Positions 1 through 7,053 of a stretch of DNA of 40,091 bases are shown one piece after another. Source of the DNA: Mycobacterium sp. IS-1496 (GTDB lineage: Bacteria; Actinomycetota; Actinomycetes; Mycobacteriales; Mycobacteriaceae); assembly GCF_001499995.1 (NCBI RefSeq), contig NZ_LQIU01000036.1:1-40091 (forward strand), read 5' to 3'. The translations under genes were made by a program, and so were the position numbers. The notes under the pieces are model-generated. The model saw nothing but the letters and a program-made list of their open reading frames with translations. It was not told the DNA's origin and did not search any database. The first letter of the stretch is position 1, and each line of letters starts with the position of its first letter.

Positions 1-189
1 CGCGTCGGTGGCCAGCGAGTCGGCGTCCCGGTCGGCGTAGTCGCGCACCGCGGCGTTGCCCGCGAACACCACCGACAACAGTTTGACCGCGAGCAGGACG
101 ACCGCCAGCGTCAGCGGTGCGCTCCACAGCAGCAGCCGGCGCCGCGTCCGCAGCCGTGCAGGCATCCGCCCCGTTCGTCGACGGATCAT
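1..189 (-). CDS. Membrane protein, N-terminal fragment (cut by window edge)
   Basis: The first 63 codons of a gene that runs off the left edge. The reverse strand from the ATG at 189 reads MIRRRTGRMPARLRTRRRLL, then a hydrophobic stretch of about 20 residues ending in KLLSVVFAG, then a polar region with NAAVRDYADRDADS. This looks like an Arg-rich cytoplasmic tail, one signal-anchor helix, then an outside domain. The ATG overlaps the TGA of the upstream VWA-like gene (ATGA), so it is the last visible member of the MoxR operon. Further members of such operons are often membrane or TPR proteins, but too little is present here to name the family. Confidence 0.7.
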   Translation of the reverse strand, partial: MIRRRTGRMPARLRTRRRLLLWSAPLTLAVVLLAVKLLSVVFAGNAAVRDYADRDADSLATDA

Positions 190-1079
190 GACAGCACGTC
201 CCGCCGCGCCACCCGGCTCTGCCGCAGTTCCCGCACGCTGAGCCAGATCTCACCCAACAACAGACCCGCGGCCAGCAGGCACAGCAGCCAGTACAGCTCG
301 GTGCGCGCCGCGGCGGGGACGGGCTCGGTCGCCGCTCCGGCGTCCTGGCGCGTCTCGAGCGGCGGGAGCTCGCCGCCGGCTCGCCGGTCGACGTAGGGCA
401 CGCCGAGGTCGGCGGCGACGCGGCGCAACGTGGCGTCGTCGATCGCACCGTCGGCGGGGTGGCCCAGCACCGCTCCCCCGCTCACGGCATCGGCCGGGAC
501 GTCGATGCCGCCCTGCGCGGTGGACGCGCCCGGGGCGCCGGCGCCGGCGTAGACGACGAGATTCTGTGAGCCGGGATACTGCTGGCCGGCCTGGATCAGC
601 TGATAGCGCAGGATGTTTCCGGGCGCGGCCGCGTCAGCGCGGGCCGGGTCACCGGGCGGCAGGGCTGTCAGCGTGTCGACCTCGGGCTGCAGGCTCCACA
701 CGTCCTGCGACAGCGGCCACGCGAGAGTGGGGTCCGGCGCGAACGCGATCACCGCGAACCGGGCCTCGGGATACCGTTCGAGCAGCGCGTCGATGTCCGA
801 CCGCGCGTCGACGGTGCGGTCGAGCACGACGAAGACGTTGGTGTCCGCGCCGCTCCCGCGATCCCCGGTGTCGCCGGAGCTGGAATCAAGGGCCGGGCGG
901 GTGGTCGCGAGCAGCAGCAGGGTGATCGCGAGAGTCATTGCGCCCCAACGCGCCAGTGCACTCCTGCGGTGCGGCCCGGTGGCGGCGAGGGCCTGGCGTA
1001 GTGTCACCAGGCGGGCGCCGACCAGCGCCACCGCGACGACGGCGAAGATCGCGAACGGGACGATCGGGTCGAAGGTCAC
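186..1079 (-). CDS. VWA-like membrane protein of MoxR operon
   Basis: 297 residues from a GTG at 1079 that overlaps the previous stop (GTGA). The order is an N-terminal helix (about 7-25), a second helix (about 45-60), a von Willebrand A-like domain starting at NVFVVLDRTVD (about 81-91), and a C-terminal helix near 264-284. The metal-binding loop reads D87-x-T89-x-D91 instead of the usual DxSxS, so metal binding is uncertain. An antisense-rich longer frame extends upstream to 2138, but it runs through the next gene and is not coding there. VWA proteins in MoxR clusters are thought to be clients or partners of the MoxR AAA+ ATPase at the membrane. The function is unknown in detail. Confidence 0.82.
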   Translation of the reverse strand: MTFDPIVPFAIFAVVAVALVGARLVTLRQALAATGPHRRSALARWGAMTLAITLLLLATTRPALDSSSGDTGDRGSGADTNVFVVLDRTVDARSDIDALLERYPEARFAVIAFAPDPTLAWPLSQDVWSLQPEVDTLTALPPGDPARADAAAPGNILRYQLIQAGQQYPGSQNLVVYAGAGAPGASTAQGGIDVPADAVSGGAVLGHPADGAIDDATLRRVAADLGVPYVDRRAGGELPPLETRQDAGAATEPVPAAARTELYWLLCLLAAGLLLGEIWLSVRELRQSRVARRDVLS

Positions 1080-2062
1080 CGGCGCAACACCACCAGCGTC
1101 ACGCTCAGCATGGCGGCGACCACCAGCACCACGGCCAGCACTGCCACCGGCGCGTCCTGGGTCTGCCCGGTCACCCGCGTCCCGTCGGCGAGCACCAGCG
1201 GGGCGGGCCGACCGTCGATCCGCTCGAGACCGTCGCGCACCGCGGATTCGTCTGCGGCGATGACGAACTGACCGTCGGTTCGTTCGGCGAGTGCGCGCAG
1301 CGCCGGATCCTCGGCCGGGGTGATCACGTTGATCTGGGCGCCCGCGGCGTCGGCCAGGTCGGCGACCCGTTGCGCGTCGAAGAGTGCGGGTCGCTGTTCG
1401 CCGGGGGCCCGCAGGGTTGTCGGCCCGAGGTAGATCACCGAGCGGCGGTGCGAACTCTTCTGCTCGAAGTCGGGAAAGCCGCTGATACACAACGACAGGA
1501 CGTCCTCGACACCGGCCGCGTAGTCGGTGTAGGTGACCGGTGCGGCGAACTGGTCGAGGACGGCGCGGTCCGGGTCGGGCGCCGCGGAAGCTTGCGCGAG
1601 GTCGTTGAACCGTCCGGCCGCGTACTGGTAGTCGCGGGTGAGCGGTACGACGCGGGTGTTCACCGACGTCAGCCCGATGCGCTCGGTCTCGAAGGCGCCG
1701 GCCTGCTCGGCGACCTGACGCAGCAACGCGCCGGTTGTCGGCTCGGTGAGCGGGTCTGCGACACAGAGCATCACGTCTTCGGGATGCGTGCGGGCGAACG
1801 TCTCGTCGGCGCCGGTCGGTCGGGCGGCGGCCACCGCGGCCGCGCCGAACAACACCACCAGCAGTACCAGCGTGGCGATCGTCGACACCGACCTCAACCG
1901 CGCGGCGCGCGCGTACTCCGGCAGCCGGATCAACCGGGCGATGTTGGCCATCGGCCGGAGACTGCGCCGGTCGGGCGCCAGCGGAAGCCACACGGCCAGC
2001 GCGAAACACCCGAGCAGCACGAGCAAGCCGATGACCGCGATCGGCCACCACCTCAGGTCCAT
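1076..2062 (-). CDS. VWA-like (BatA-type) membrane protein of MoxR operon
   Basis: 328 residues from an ATG at 2062, overlapping the upstream gene by 10 bases. Two N-terminal helices (about 6-28 and 60-82) are followed by a periplasmic VWA-like domain (about 95-290) and a final helix ending LVVLRR. The fold is suggested by VMLCVADPLTEP at the first strand and RSVIYLGPTTLR in the middle. The metal-site motif is degenerate (D-P-L-T-E, with no DxSxS). Both VWA-like proteins of this operon therefore lack a canonical metal site. The position and overlaps indicate one transcript from moxR at 4390 leftward. The specific role is not known. Confidence 0.82.
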   Translation of the reverse strand: MDLRWWPIAVIGLLVLLGCFALAVWLPLAPDRRSLRPMANIARLIRLPEYARAARLRSVSTIATLVLLVVLFGAAAVAAARPTGADETFARTHPEDVMLCVADPLTEPTTGALLRQVAEQAGAFETERIGLTSVNTRVVPLTRDYQYAAGRFNDLAQASAAPDPDRAVLDQFAAPVTYTDYAAGVEDVLSLCISGFPDFEQKSSHRRSVIYLGPTTLRAPGEQRPALFDAQRVADLADAAGAQINVITPAEDPALRALAERTDGQFVIAADESAVRDGLERIDGRPAPLVLADGTRVTGQTQDAPVAVLAVVLVVAAMLSVTLVVLRR

Positions 2063-2526
2063 GTGCGCACCAGTTCCTCTGCGCGCGCGCCGAGTTGCCC
2101 GACGTCGGCGTGCGGGGTGTCGGTGAACCGCGCCTCACTCAGATCGGCGAGCACCGGAGCCGCCGCGCCGACGCTGCTTGCGGCGAGGGCGTCGGTCTGC
2201 ATGTACTGCGCACGCACACCGGTGGCCTGATGCAGGAAGCTGCGCAGGGTGCGACTGATGGCGGCGCACGCGTCGGCCGCGGTCATCCGTCCCGCCTCGT
2301 GGTCGGCGGTGATACCGGCGATCCGGCCGGCGTACCGCCGCCGCAGCAGCCGGGCGTGTGCGGGGCCGACGACGGGACGGCCCCGGAGCCGGTCGGACGG
2401 TAGCGTGGCGACGAAAACCACTGCATACCAGGCGATCACGAGAAGCAGCAAGAGGATCGCCGCCCACAGCCACCCCTGCGAGTACGGGGTCGGGCCGATC
2501 ACATGCCGCAGCAACTCATCCGGCAC
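2053..2526 (-). CDS. Small membrane protein of MoxR operon
   Basis: 157 residues with a GTG start (VPDELLRHVIGP). It overlaps the DUF58 gene by 11 bases upstream and the VWA gene by 10 bases downstream. One strong helix (about 19-40, WLWAAILLLLLVIAWYAVVF) is followed by a cytoplasmic helical part with RLLRRRYAGRIAGI and a TLRSFLHQATGV motif. The topology and position match the small DUF4381-like proteins that sit between DUF58 and VWA genes in MoxR operons. That family name is an inference from size and context, not from a confirmed motif. Confidence 0.78.
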   Translation of the reverse strand: MPDELLRHVIGPTPYSQGWLWAAILLLLLVIAWYAVVFVATLPSDRLRGRPVVGPAHARLLRRRYAGRIAGITADHEAGRMTAADACAAISRTLRSFLHQATGVRAQYMQTDALAASSVGAAAPVLADLSEARFTDTPHADVGQLGARAEELVRTWT

Positions 2527-3385
2527 GGGCGAGCACCTCGTTGAGCGCGACGAGTTCGCGGCGGATGTCCGCGCTGCCGGGCAGGGTGGCGTACGGGATC
2601 GCGTGCCGGGTCAGCAGCGCGTCGAGCCGTCGGAGGCGGGCCTTCTCGGCGCGACGGTACGCGGCGATCACGCGTCGCCCGAGTGTGGCGCCGTTGAGGA
2701 CGACCTTGCCGGTCGACACGTCGTATCCGTCAGCGTCCTCCGGTCCGCCCAACGGTGACAGATCCGACGCCATGAGCCACATGATGTCGTGGCGCGCGGA
2801 CAGCCTTCCGAGGATCTCGTCGAGGCGCCGGGTGGTGTCCGGTTCGTCGGAGACCACGACGACGAGCCTGCTGTGGCCGTAATGGGTTGCCACGTAATCA
2901 AGTTGGCACGCGATGTCGCTCGGTCCGGGATCGGTCAGCGTGTGCTGGTACCAGCGGTGCAGCAGGCTCTCGACGTGGTTCTCGCCGCGGCGCGCGGGCA
3001 GGTTGGCCGAACCGCGGGCATCGCCGAGCACCATACCCACCTCGTCGAGGCGGTTCAGGCTGATCAGTCCGATGGCCCCCATCGCGTGGGCGGCGACGTC
3101 GCGTTTGCACTCACCGCTGGGCGCCAGCGCGGACATGTTACGGCCGGCGTCGGCGACCAACAGGATCTTGTGGTGCTTCTCGGAGACGAACCGCTTGATC
3201 AGCACGCTGCCCGAGCGCGCGGACGCCTTCCAGTCGATGTCGCGCACGTCGTCACCGGGCACGTACGGGCGTAGGTCGTCGAATTCCAGGCTGCGCGTGT
3301 GCAACAACGCATACCGTCCGCCGTCGAGCAGTCCGCGGGTGTCCTTGCCGAAGTGCGCGCGGGCCCGGTTCAGGTGCTTGCCCAC
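2516..3385 (-). CDS. DUF58 domain protein
   Basis: 289 residues from a GTG at 3385, only 3 bases after the moxR stop. It carries the DUF58 signature LRPYVPGDDVRDIDWKASAR (residues 38-57), followed by a VWA-like core in which KILLVADAGRNM replaces the DxSxS metal loop. No transmembrane segment is obvious, so this copy is of the soluble type. DUF58 proteins are nearly always next to MoxR ATPases and are thought to link the ATPase to the VWA proteins. Mycobacteria have several moxR-DUF58 loci (moxR1, moxR2, moxR3 in M. tuberculosis); I cannot decide which one this corresponds to. Confidence 0.9.
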   Translation of the reverse strand: MGKHLNRARAHFGKDTRGLLDGGRYALLHTRSLEFDDLRPYVPGDDVRDIDWKASARSGSVLIKRFVSEKHHKILLVADAGRNMSALAPSGECKRDVAAHAMGAIGLISLNRLDEVGMVLGDARGSANLPARRGENHVESLLHRWYQHTLTDPGPSDIACQLDYVATHYGHSRLVVVVSDEPDTTRRLDEILGRLSARHDIMWLMASDLSPLGGPEDADGYDVSTGKVVLNGATLGRRVIAAYRRAEKARLRRLDALLTRHAIPYATLPGSADIRRELVALNEVLARAG

Positions 3386-3388
3386 GGG

Positions 3389-4390
3389 TTAGGGCACCCG
3401 CACGGCCTGCAACACGGCGTCGACGACACGATCGGAGGTGACGTCGGCATTGGCCGCCTCGAAGCCGAGGATCAGCCGGTGACGCAGCACCCGGTGGGTC
3501 ACCGCCGCGACGTCCTCGGGCAGCACGTGTCCGCGTCCGGCCAGTACCGCACGCGCGCGGGCGGCCTGGCAGAGCGCGATGGTGGCGCGTGGACTGGCGC
3601 CGTAGGAGACGAACCGCCCGACCTGCTTCGGCAGGTGCTGCTCGGGGCGGCGCGTCACCTCGACCAGGCGGCTCGCGTACTGCACGAGCACCGGGTCCAT
3701 GTGGACGCCCCGCACCACGTACTGCGCGCGCCGCACGTCGTCCAGACCGACGACCGGGGCGCTGTGGTGGTCGGTGTCGTAGATCCCCGCGTCGATGCGG
3801 GCCATCACCTCGACCTCTTCGTCGACGGTCGGGTAGTCGAGCACGTCTTTGATCATGAACCGGTCCGTCTGCGCCTCCGAGAGCGGATACGTGCCCTCCT
3901 GGTCGACCGGGTTCTGGGTGGCCATGACGAGGAACGGCTCCGGCAGCGGATAGACCTGGCCTGCGATGGTGGTCTGACGTTCCTCCATCGCCTCGAGCAT
4001 CGCGCTCTGCGTCTTGGCGCTCGAGCGGTTGATCTCGTCGAGAAGCACGATGTTGGCGTGCACCGGCCCGAGTTGGGTGACGAACCGGTTGGTGGCCGAA
4101 TCGTAGATCTGGGTGCCGATGATGTCGCTGGGCAACAGGTCGGGTGTGCACTGGATGCGCTGGAAGGCGCCGTCGATGGCGGCGGCGATGACGCGCGCGG
4201 CGGTGGTCTTCGCCAGGCCGGGCACGCTCTCGATGAGGACGTGTCCCCCGGTCAGCAGGCCGATCAGCAACGATTCGCGCAGGTTGCGCTGGCCGACCAC
4301 CTTGGCGGCGAAGGCCTCGCCGATCGCGCGCACGACGCGCTGCGTTTCGGCCAGGGATTGCTGATCAAGTCGTGTCGGTGCGGCAGTCAT
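3389..4390 (-). CDS. MoxR family AAA+ ATPase
   Basis: 333 residues, the usual MoxR length. The Walker A loop is ESVPGLAKT (54-62, Lys61), with Ser in place of the more common Gly or Asp before VPG. Walker B is NIVLLDEI (113-120), followed by NRSSAKTQSAMLEAMEE, the canonical MoxR helix. Sensor region MATQNPVDQEGTYPLSEAQTDRF is also typical. MoxR ATPases act as chaperone-like remodellers for the VWA proteins coded beside them. This is the first gene of the leftward operon. Its promoter must lie in the 113-base gap to the divergent gene at 4504; no clear -35/-10 pair stands out there. Confidence 0.93.
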   Translation of the reverse strand: MTAAPTRLDQQSLAETQRVVRAIGEAFAAKVVGQRNLRESLLIGLLTGGHVLIESVPGLAKTTAARVIAAAIDGAFQRIQCTPDLLPSDIIGTQIYDSATNRFVTQLGPVHANIVLLDEINRSSAKTQSAMLEAMEERQTTIAGQVYPLPEPFLVMATQNPVDQEGTYPLSEAQTDRFMIKDVLDYPTVDEEVEVMARIDAGIYDTDHHSAPVVGLDDVRRAQYVVRGVHMDPVLVQYASRLVEVTRRPEQHLPKQVGRFVSYGASPRATIALCQAARARAVLAGRGHVLPEDVAAVTHRVLRHRLILGFEAANADVTSDRVVDAVLQAVRVP

Positions 4391-4503
4391 ATCCGGCGAG
4401 GATTACCCCTGGCGCGCGTTCTCACACCTGTGCGCCGAAGCGGCCGGTACGCCGAGGGCGAACACCCGCGAGGGAGCGGGGCTGACCTGGAAGCGTCGGC
4501 GGG

Positions 4504-5229
4504 ATGACGACGGTTTCGCTGCGCCGCTCGATCGGCGACCTCACGTTCGACCACGTCCTCGTCAGGGCGGCCGATCTGCCCGGCGGGGCGGGCTCTGCGC
4601 CAACGGTGTTGGTGTTCCACGGTATGGAGGGCCGCAGCGAGGCGCAGATCGCGATCGCCGAGCGGTTGACGGAGTGGGGTTGCCAGGCGGTCGCCGTCGA
4701 CCTGTTCGGTGAGGCCGTGACGGCGGATGGCGCCCAGCGGTGCGTGGAGGAGATGACGACGTTCCTCGGCGATCGGGGCGCGCTGAAGGAGCGGCTCGCG
4801 GCGGTGTTCACCTCGTTGACCGACGCGCCGGAGGTGGACCGTGAGCGGGTCGCGGCGATCGGGTTCTGTTTCGGCGGGCTGTGCGTCCTCGACCTGGCCA
4901 GGGCCGGACACCCTCTGCGCGCGGTCGTGAGTTTTCACGGGCTGCTGACGCCGCCGGACTGGTCGGCCGACGGGCCGATCCCGGCGCGCATCGCCGTCCA
5001 CCACGGTTGGGACGATCCGCTGGCGCCGCCGGAGGATGTGGTGGCGCTCGGCCGTGAGCTCACCGCGCGGGGTGCGGACTGGCAGCTGCAGGCGTACGGC
5101 GGTGCAATGCACGCCTTCATGGCGCCGTTCGCCGACCAGCCGGAGCGGGGCATCCAGTATCACCCGGTGGTCGCCGAGCGGGCGTGGCGAGCGCTGGGCG
5201 TCTTCGTGGGTGAGACGTTCCCGGGCTAG
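4504..5229 (+). CDS. Dienelactone hydrolase family protein
   Basis: 241 residues of alpha/beta hydrolase fold. The nucleophile is Cys122 in GFCFGG, the form found in dienelactone hydrolases rather than serine esterases. A candidate acid is Asp170 or Asp171 (GWDDPLAP), and His203 (GAMHAF) fits the catalytic His. Oxyanion loop FHGMEG at 38-43. The family hydrolyses dienelactones in chlorocatechol degradation, but mycobacterial members often have no known substrate, and no catechol genes lie nearby. It is transcribed away from moxR. Its TAG stop shares the bases CTAG with the stop of the convergent gene at 5226. Confidence 0.9.
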   Translation: MTTVSLRRSIGDLTFDHVLVRAADLPGGAGSAPTVLVFHGMEGRSEAQIAIAERLTEWGCQAVAVDLFGEAVTADGAQRCVEEMTTFLGDRGALKERLAAVFTSLTDAPEVDRERVAAIGFCFGGLCVLDLARAGHPLRAVVSFHGLLTPPDWSADGPIPARIAVHHGWDDPLAPPEDVVALGRELTARGADWQLQAYGGAMHAFMAPFADQPERGIQYHPVVAERAWRALGVFVGETFPG

Positions 5230-6206
5230 AAGGCGGTCCCCTCGCAGACCAGGTCGCGAGGCATGGTCAGCTCGCTGGGCAACTGCACCGGGAAGCCGGG
5301 CACGGTAGGCAAGGTGATCGCGGGCGGCGCGGCAGGTGCCGCCGGTGCGGCCGGGGCTGAGGCGGCCGCGCTGGCGACTTCGGCGGCGTCGACCGGCGGG
5401 ACGACCGGTGCCGACGCGTGCTCCACAATGTCGGCTGGTGGTGGTGGTGCGGCGTCGACCGGCGGCGGTGGCGGAGGCGGAGGTGCTGCCTCCAACGGCG
5501 GCGGTGGTCCGGCCGGCAGTGGCGGAGCCTCGACCGGCGGCGGTGGCGGCGGCGCTTCCACTGGCGGCGGTGGCGGCGGCGCTTCCACTGGCGGCGGTGG
5601 CGCGGCTTCCGCCTGCTGGACCACCGGCGTGGCCGGAGCAACCGGAGGCGGCGGCGCAACCGGAGCAGGCGCCGCGACCGGGGCAGGTCCCGCAACGGGG
5701 GCAGGTGCCGCAACCGGAACCGGCGGCGCGGCCGGAGCCGGAAGCGCGACAGCGGGCACCGGCGGGACCGGGGGCACCGCCACCGGCGGTGCGGCCGCCA
5801 GGGGCACGACGGGCGCTGCGGGTACCGGGGCGGCGGCGCCCGCGGATTCGACGACGACCGCGGCCGGCGCGTCCGCCACCGGAGGGGCAACCTCCGCGAC
5901 GGGAGCGGCCATCTCCACCGGAGCAGCCATCTCCACCGGAGCGGCCATCTCCGCCGGCGGCGCCGCCATCTCGACCACCGGCGCGCTTTCCGCCGGCGGT
6001 GCGGTCTGTTCAGCCAGCGCCGTCGCTGCGCTCGCCAGCGACTCCTCGAAGTCCGGCGGCGACGCGGCCAACTGCTGCACCATCTCCAGACACGGCACCC
6101 CCGGGCTGGGCTGAGCGATCGCCGGGGCCGCGACGACGTGGCCGGCCGACATCAGCCCGGCGACGGCCAGCACGCTGGTAGCAAATCGATTCGCGTTCCG
6201 CGACAA
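5226..6206 (-). CDS. Pro/Ala-rich secreted protein with tandem repeats
   Basis: 326 residues. A signal peptide (about 1-32, ending AAPAIAQ) precedes a short folded-looking part with Cys39 (GVPCLEM), then more than 200 residues of low-complexity Ala/Pro/Val. This includes VEMAAP hexads and VEAPPPPPP nonads. A conserved-looking tail ends FPVQLPSELTMPRDLVCEG, with a second Cys close to the C-terminus. The long repeat could span the cell wall, and the two terminal Cys could pair. I do not recognise a named family, although Pro/Ala-rich exported proteins are common in mycobacteria. The strong open-frame shadows on the opposite strand are a result of the GC-rich repeats. The stop overlaps the convergent gene within CTAG. 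Confidence 0.82.
   Translation of the reverse strand: MSRNANRFATSVLAVAGLMSAGHVVAAPAIAQPSPGVPCLEMVQQLAASPPDFEESLASAATALAEQTAPPAESAPVVEMAAPPAEMAAPVEMAAPVEMAAPVAEVAPPVADAPAAVVVESAGAAAPVPAAPVVPLAAAPPVAVPPVPPVPAVALPAPAAPPVPVAAPAPVAGPAPVAAPAPVAPPPPVAPATPVVQQAEAAPPPPVEAPPPPPPVEAPPPPPPVEAPPLPAGPPPPLEAAPPPPPPPPVDAAPPPPADIVEHASAPVVPPVDAAEVASAAASAPAAPAAPAAPPAITLPTVPGFPVQLPSELTMPRDLVCEGTAF
5536..5602. repeat. 27-bp tandem repeat, 2.5 copies
   Basis: A 27-base unit is repeated exactly at 5536-5562 and 5563-5589 and starts again at 5590-5602. On the coding (minus) strand it encodes the nonad VEAPPPPPP. Exact identity between copies points to recent slippage, so copy number may vary between strains. Confidence 0.9.
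5905..5958. repeat. 18-bp tandem repeat, 3 copies
   Basis: Three near-identical 18-base units at 5905, 5923 and 5941, based on GCGGCCATCTCCACCGGA, encode the hexad VEMAAP of the secreted protein on the minus strand. Copies differ by one to a few bases. Confidence 0.85.
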
Positions 6207-6260
6207 GGGATCCCCGACCTCTGAGAAGTGATCTTGAGGAAGAACCTAGTGAACGCACGG

Positions 6261-6280
6261 AATCTACGGAAACGTAGATT
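6261..6280. promoter_or_regulatory. Perfect 8-bp inverted repeat with 4-base loop
   Basis: AATCTACG-GAAA-CGTAGATT is a perfect palindrome in the gap between the TetR gene (ends 6339) and the secreted protein gene (starts 6206), both leftward. It is less GC-rich than its surroundings and has no T-run. It could be an operator about 55 bases before the secreted-protein start, a 5' leader hairpin, or the terminator of the TetR gene. A weak TAATCT -10-like element on the minus strand overlaps its edge, which slightly favours the operator or leader reading. Confidence 0.6.
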
Positions 6281-6338
6281 ACGAGCGGTTACCGAACCGA
6301 TGCGAACGAGTGGCGTTCCGGTGACCGACGCGACCGGC

Positions 6339-6992
6339 TCACGATCTCTCCGGCATGGCGAACCGGCCGGCGATCCCGTCGATCAGCCGGTCACAGACCG
6401 CGTACATCTCCTCCCGCGCCCGTTCGGCGTCCTCGGCGCGGGAAATGTACAGGGCGGCCTCGTCGAGTGCGCCCAGCACCATGTGCGCGGTGGGCCGCAC
6501 CGGTTGCGCGGGGATCGCGCCGTCGGCGACGGCCTGTGTCAGCAGCGCCTCGATCACCCCGAGGCCGTAGCGGGCGCCGATCTCGCGCCACCGTTGCCAG
6601 CCGAGCACTGCCGGCGCGTTGACCAGTGCGATCTGATGGATGTCGGGCGCAGCGCACCTCTCGAGGAAGAGCCGGGCGCCCGCCCGCATCGCCGCCAACT
6701 GGTCCGACGGCTCATGCGCCGTGATGTGGCCGGCGATCTCCGCCATGAGTTCCTGCTCGACCTCTTCGTAGACCGCCTCGAACAACGCGGACTTGTCGGT
6801 GAACTGGTGGTACAGCGCGCCTCGCGTCACACCGGCCGCCTCGACGATCGCCTGTGTGGACACGTCCGCGAAAGCCTGTTGCGCGAACAACCGGCGACCC
6901 GCCGCGATCAGCCGAGACCGGGTCTCGGCCGTGCGCTGCGCCTGTGTGCGGCGGGCAGGCCGGGTCACTGACGACTCGCCATTGACTTCCAT
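6339..6992 (-). CDS. TetR family regulator
   Basis: 217 residues if started at the ATG at 6992 (MEVNGESSVTRPARR). A longer frame reaches 7085, but it would cover the palindrome and the divergent gene's promoter, so the shorter start is preferred. The N-terminal helix-turn-helix is typical: AQRTAETRSRLIAAGRRLFA, then VSTQAIVEAAGVTRGALYHQFTDKSALFEAVYEE. The C-terminal ligand domain has no clear specificity motif. It lies back to back with the alpha/beta hydrolase at 7054, with an inverted repeat between, so it probably represses itself and that hydrolase. Confidence 0.9.
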   Translation of the reverse strand: MEVNGESSVTRPARRTQAQRTAETRSRLIAAGRRLFAQQAFADVSTQAIVEAAGVTRGALYHQFTDKSALFEAVYEEVEQELMAEIAGHITAHEPSDQLAAMRAGARLFLERCAAPDIHQIALVNAPAVLGWQRWREIGARYGLGVIEALLTQAVADGAIPAQPVRPTAHMVLGALDEAALYISRAEDAERAREEMYAVCDRLIDGIAGRFAMPERS

Positions 6993-7006
6993 ACAGTCTG
7001 CACGTA

Positions 7007-7031
7007 ACTTTCGTACTAGGTGTTCGTAAGT
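7007..7031. promoter_or_regulatory. Inverted repeat, likely TetR operator
   Basis: ACTTTCGTA (7007-7015) and TTCGTAAGT (7023-7031) form an imperfect palindrome with 7 of 9 arm bases matching. It is centred in the 61-base gap between the divergent TetR gene and the alpha/beta hydrolase. The position and arm length fit a TetR-dimer operator controlling both genes. This is inferred from position; no known consensus was matched. Confidence 0.6.
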
Positions 7032-7053
7032 GTCACGATGAAGGGTAACCGAC

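Noticed and set aside
186..2138. 650-codon minus-strand frame as a single protein
   Set aside because: Only the part from the GTG at 1079 looks like protein; the rest is out of frame with the VWA gene at 1076-2062.
5263..6224. Gly-rich plus-strand frames resembling PE_PGRS proteins
   Set aside because: They are the reverse reading of the Pro/Ala repeats; no PE domain, and the minus-strand frame has a signal peptide.
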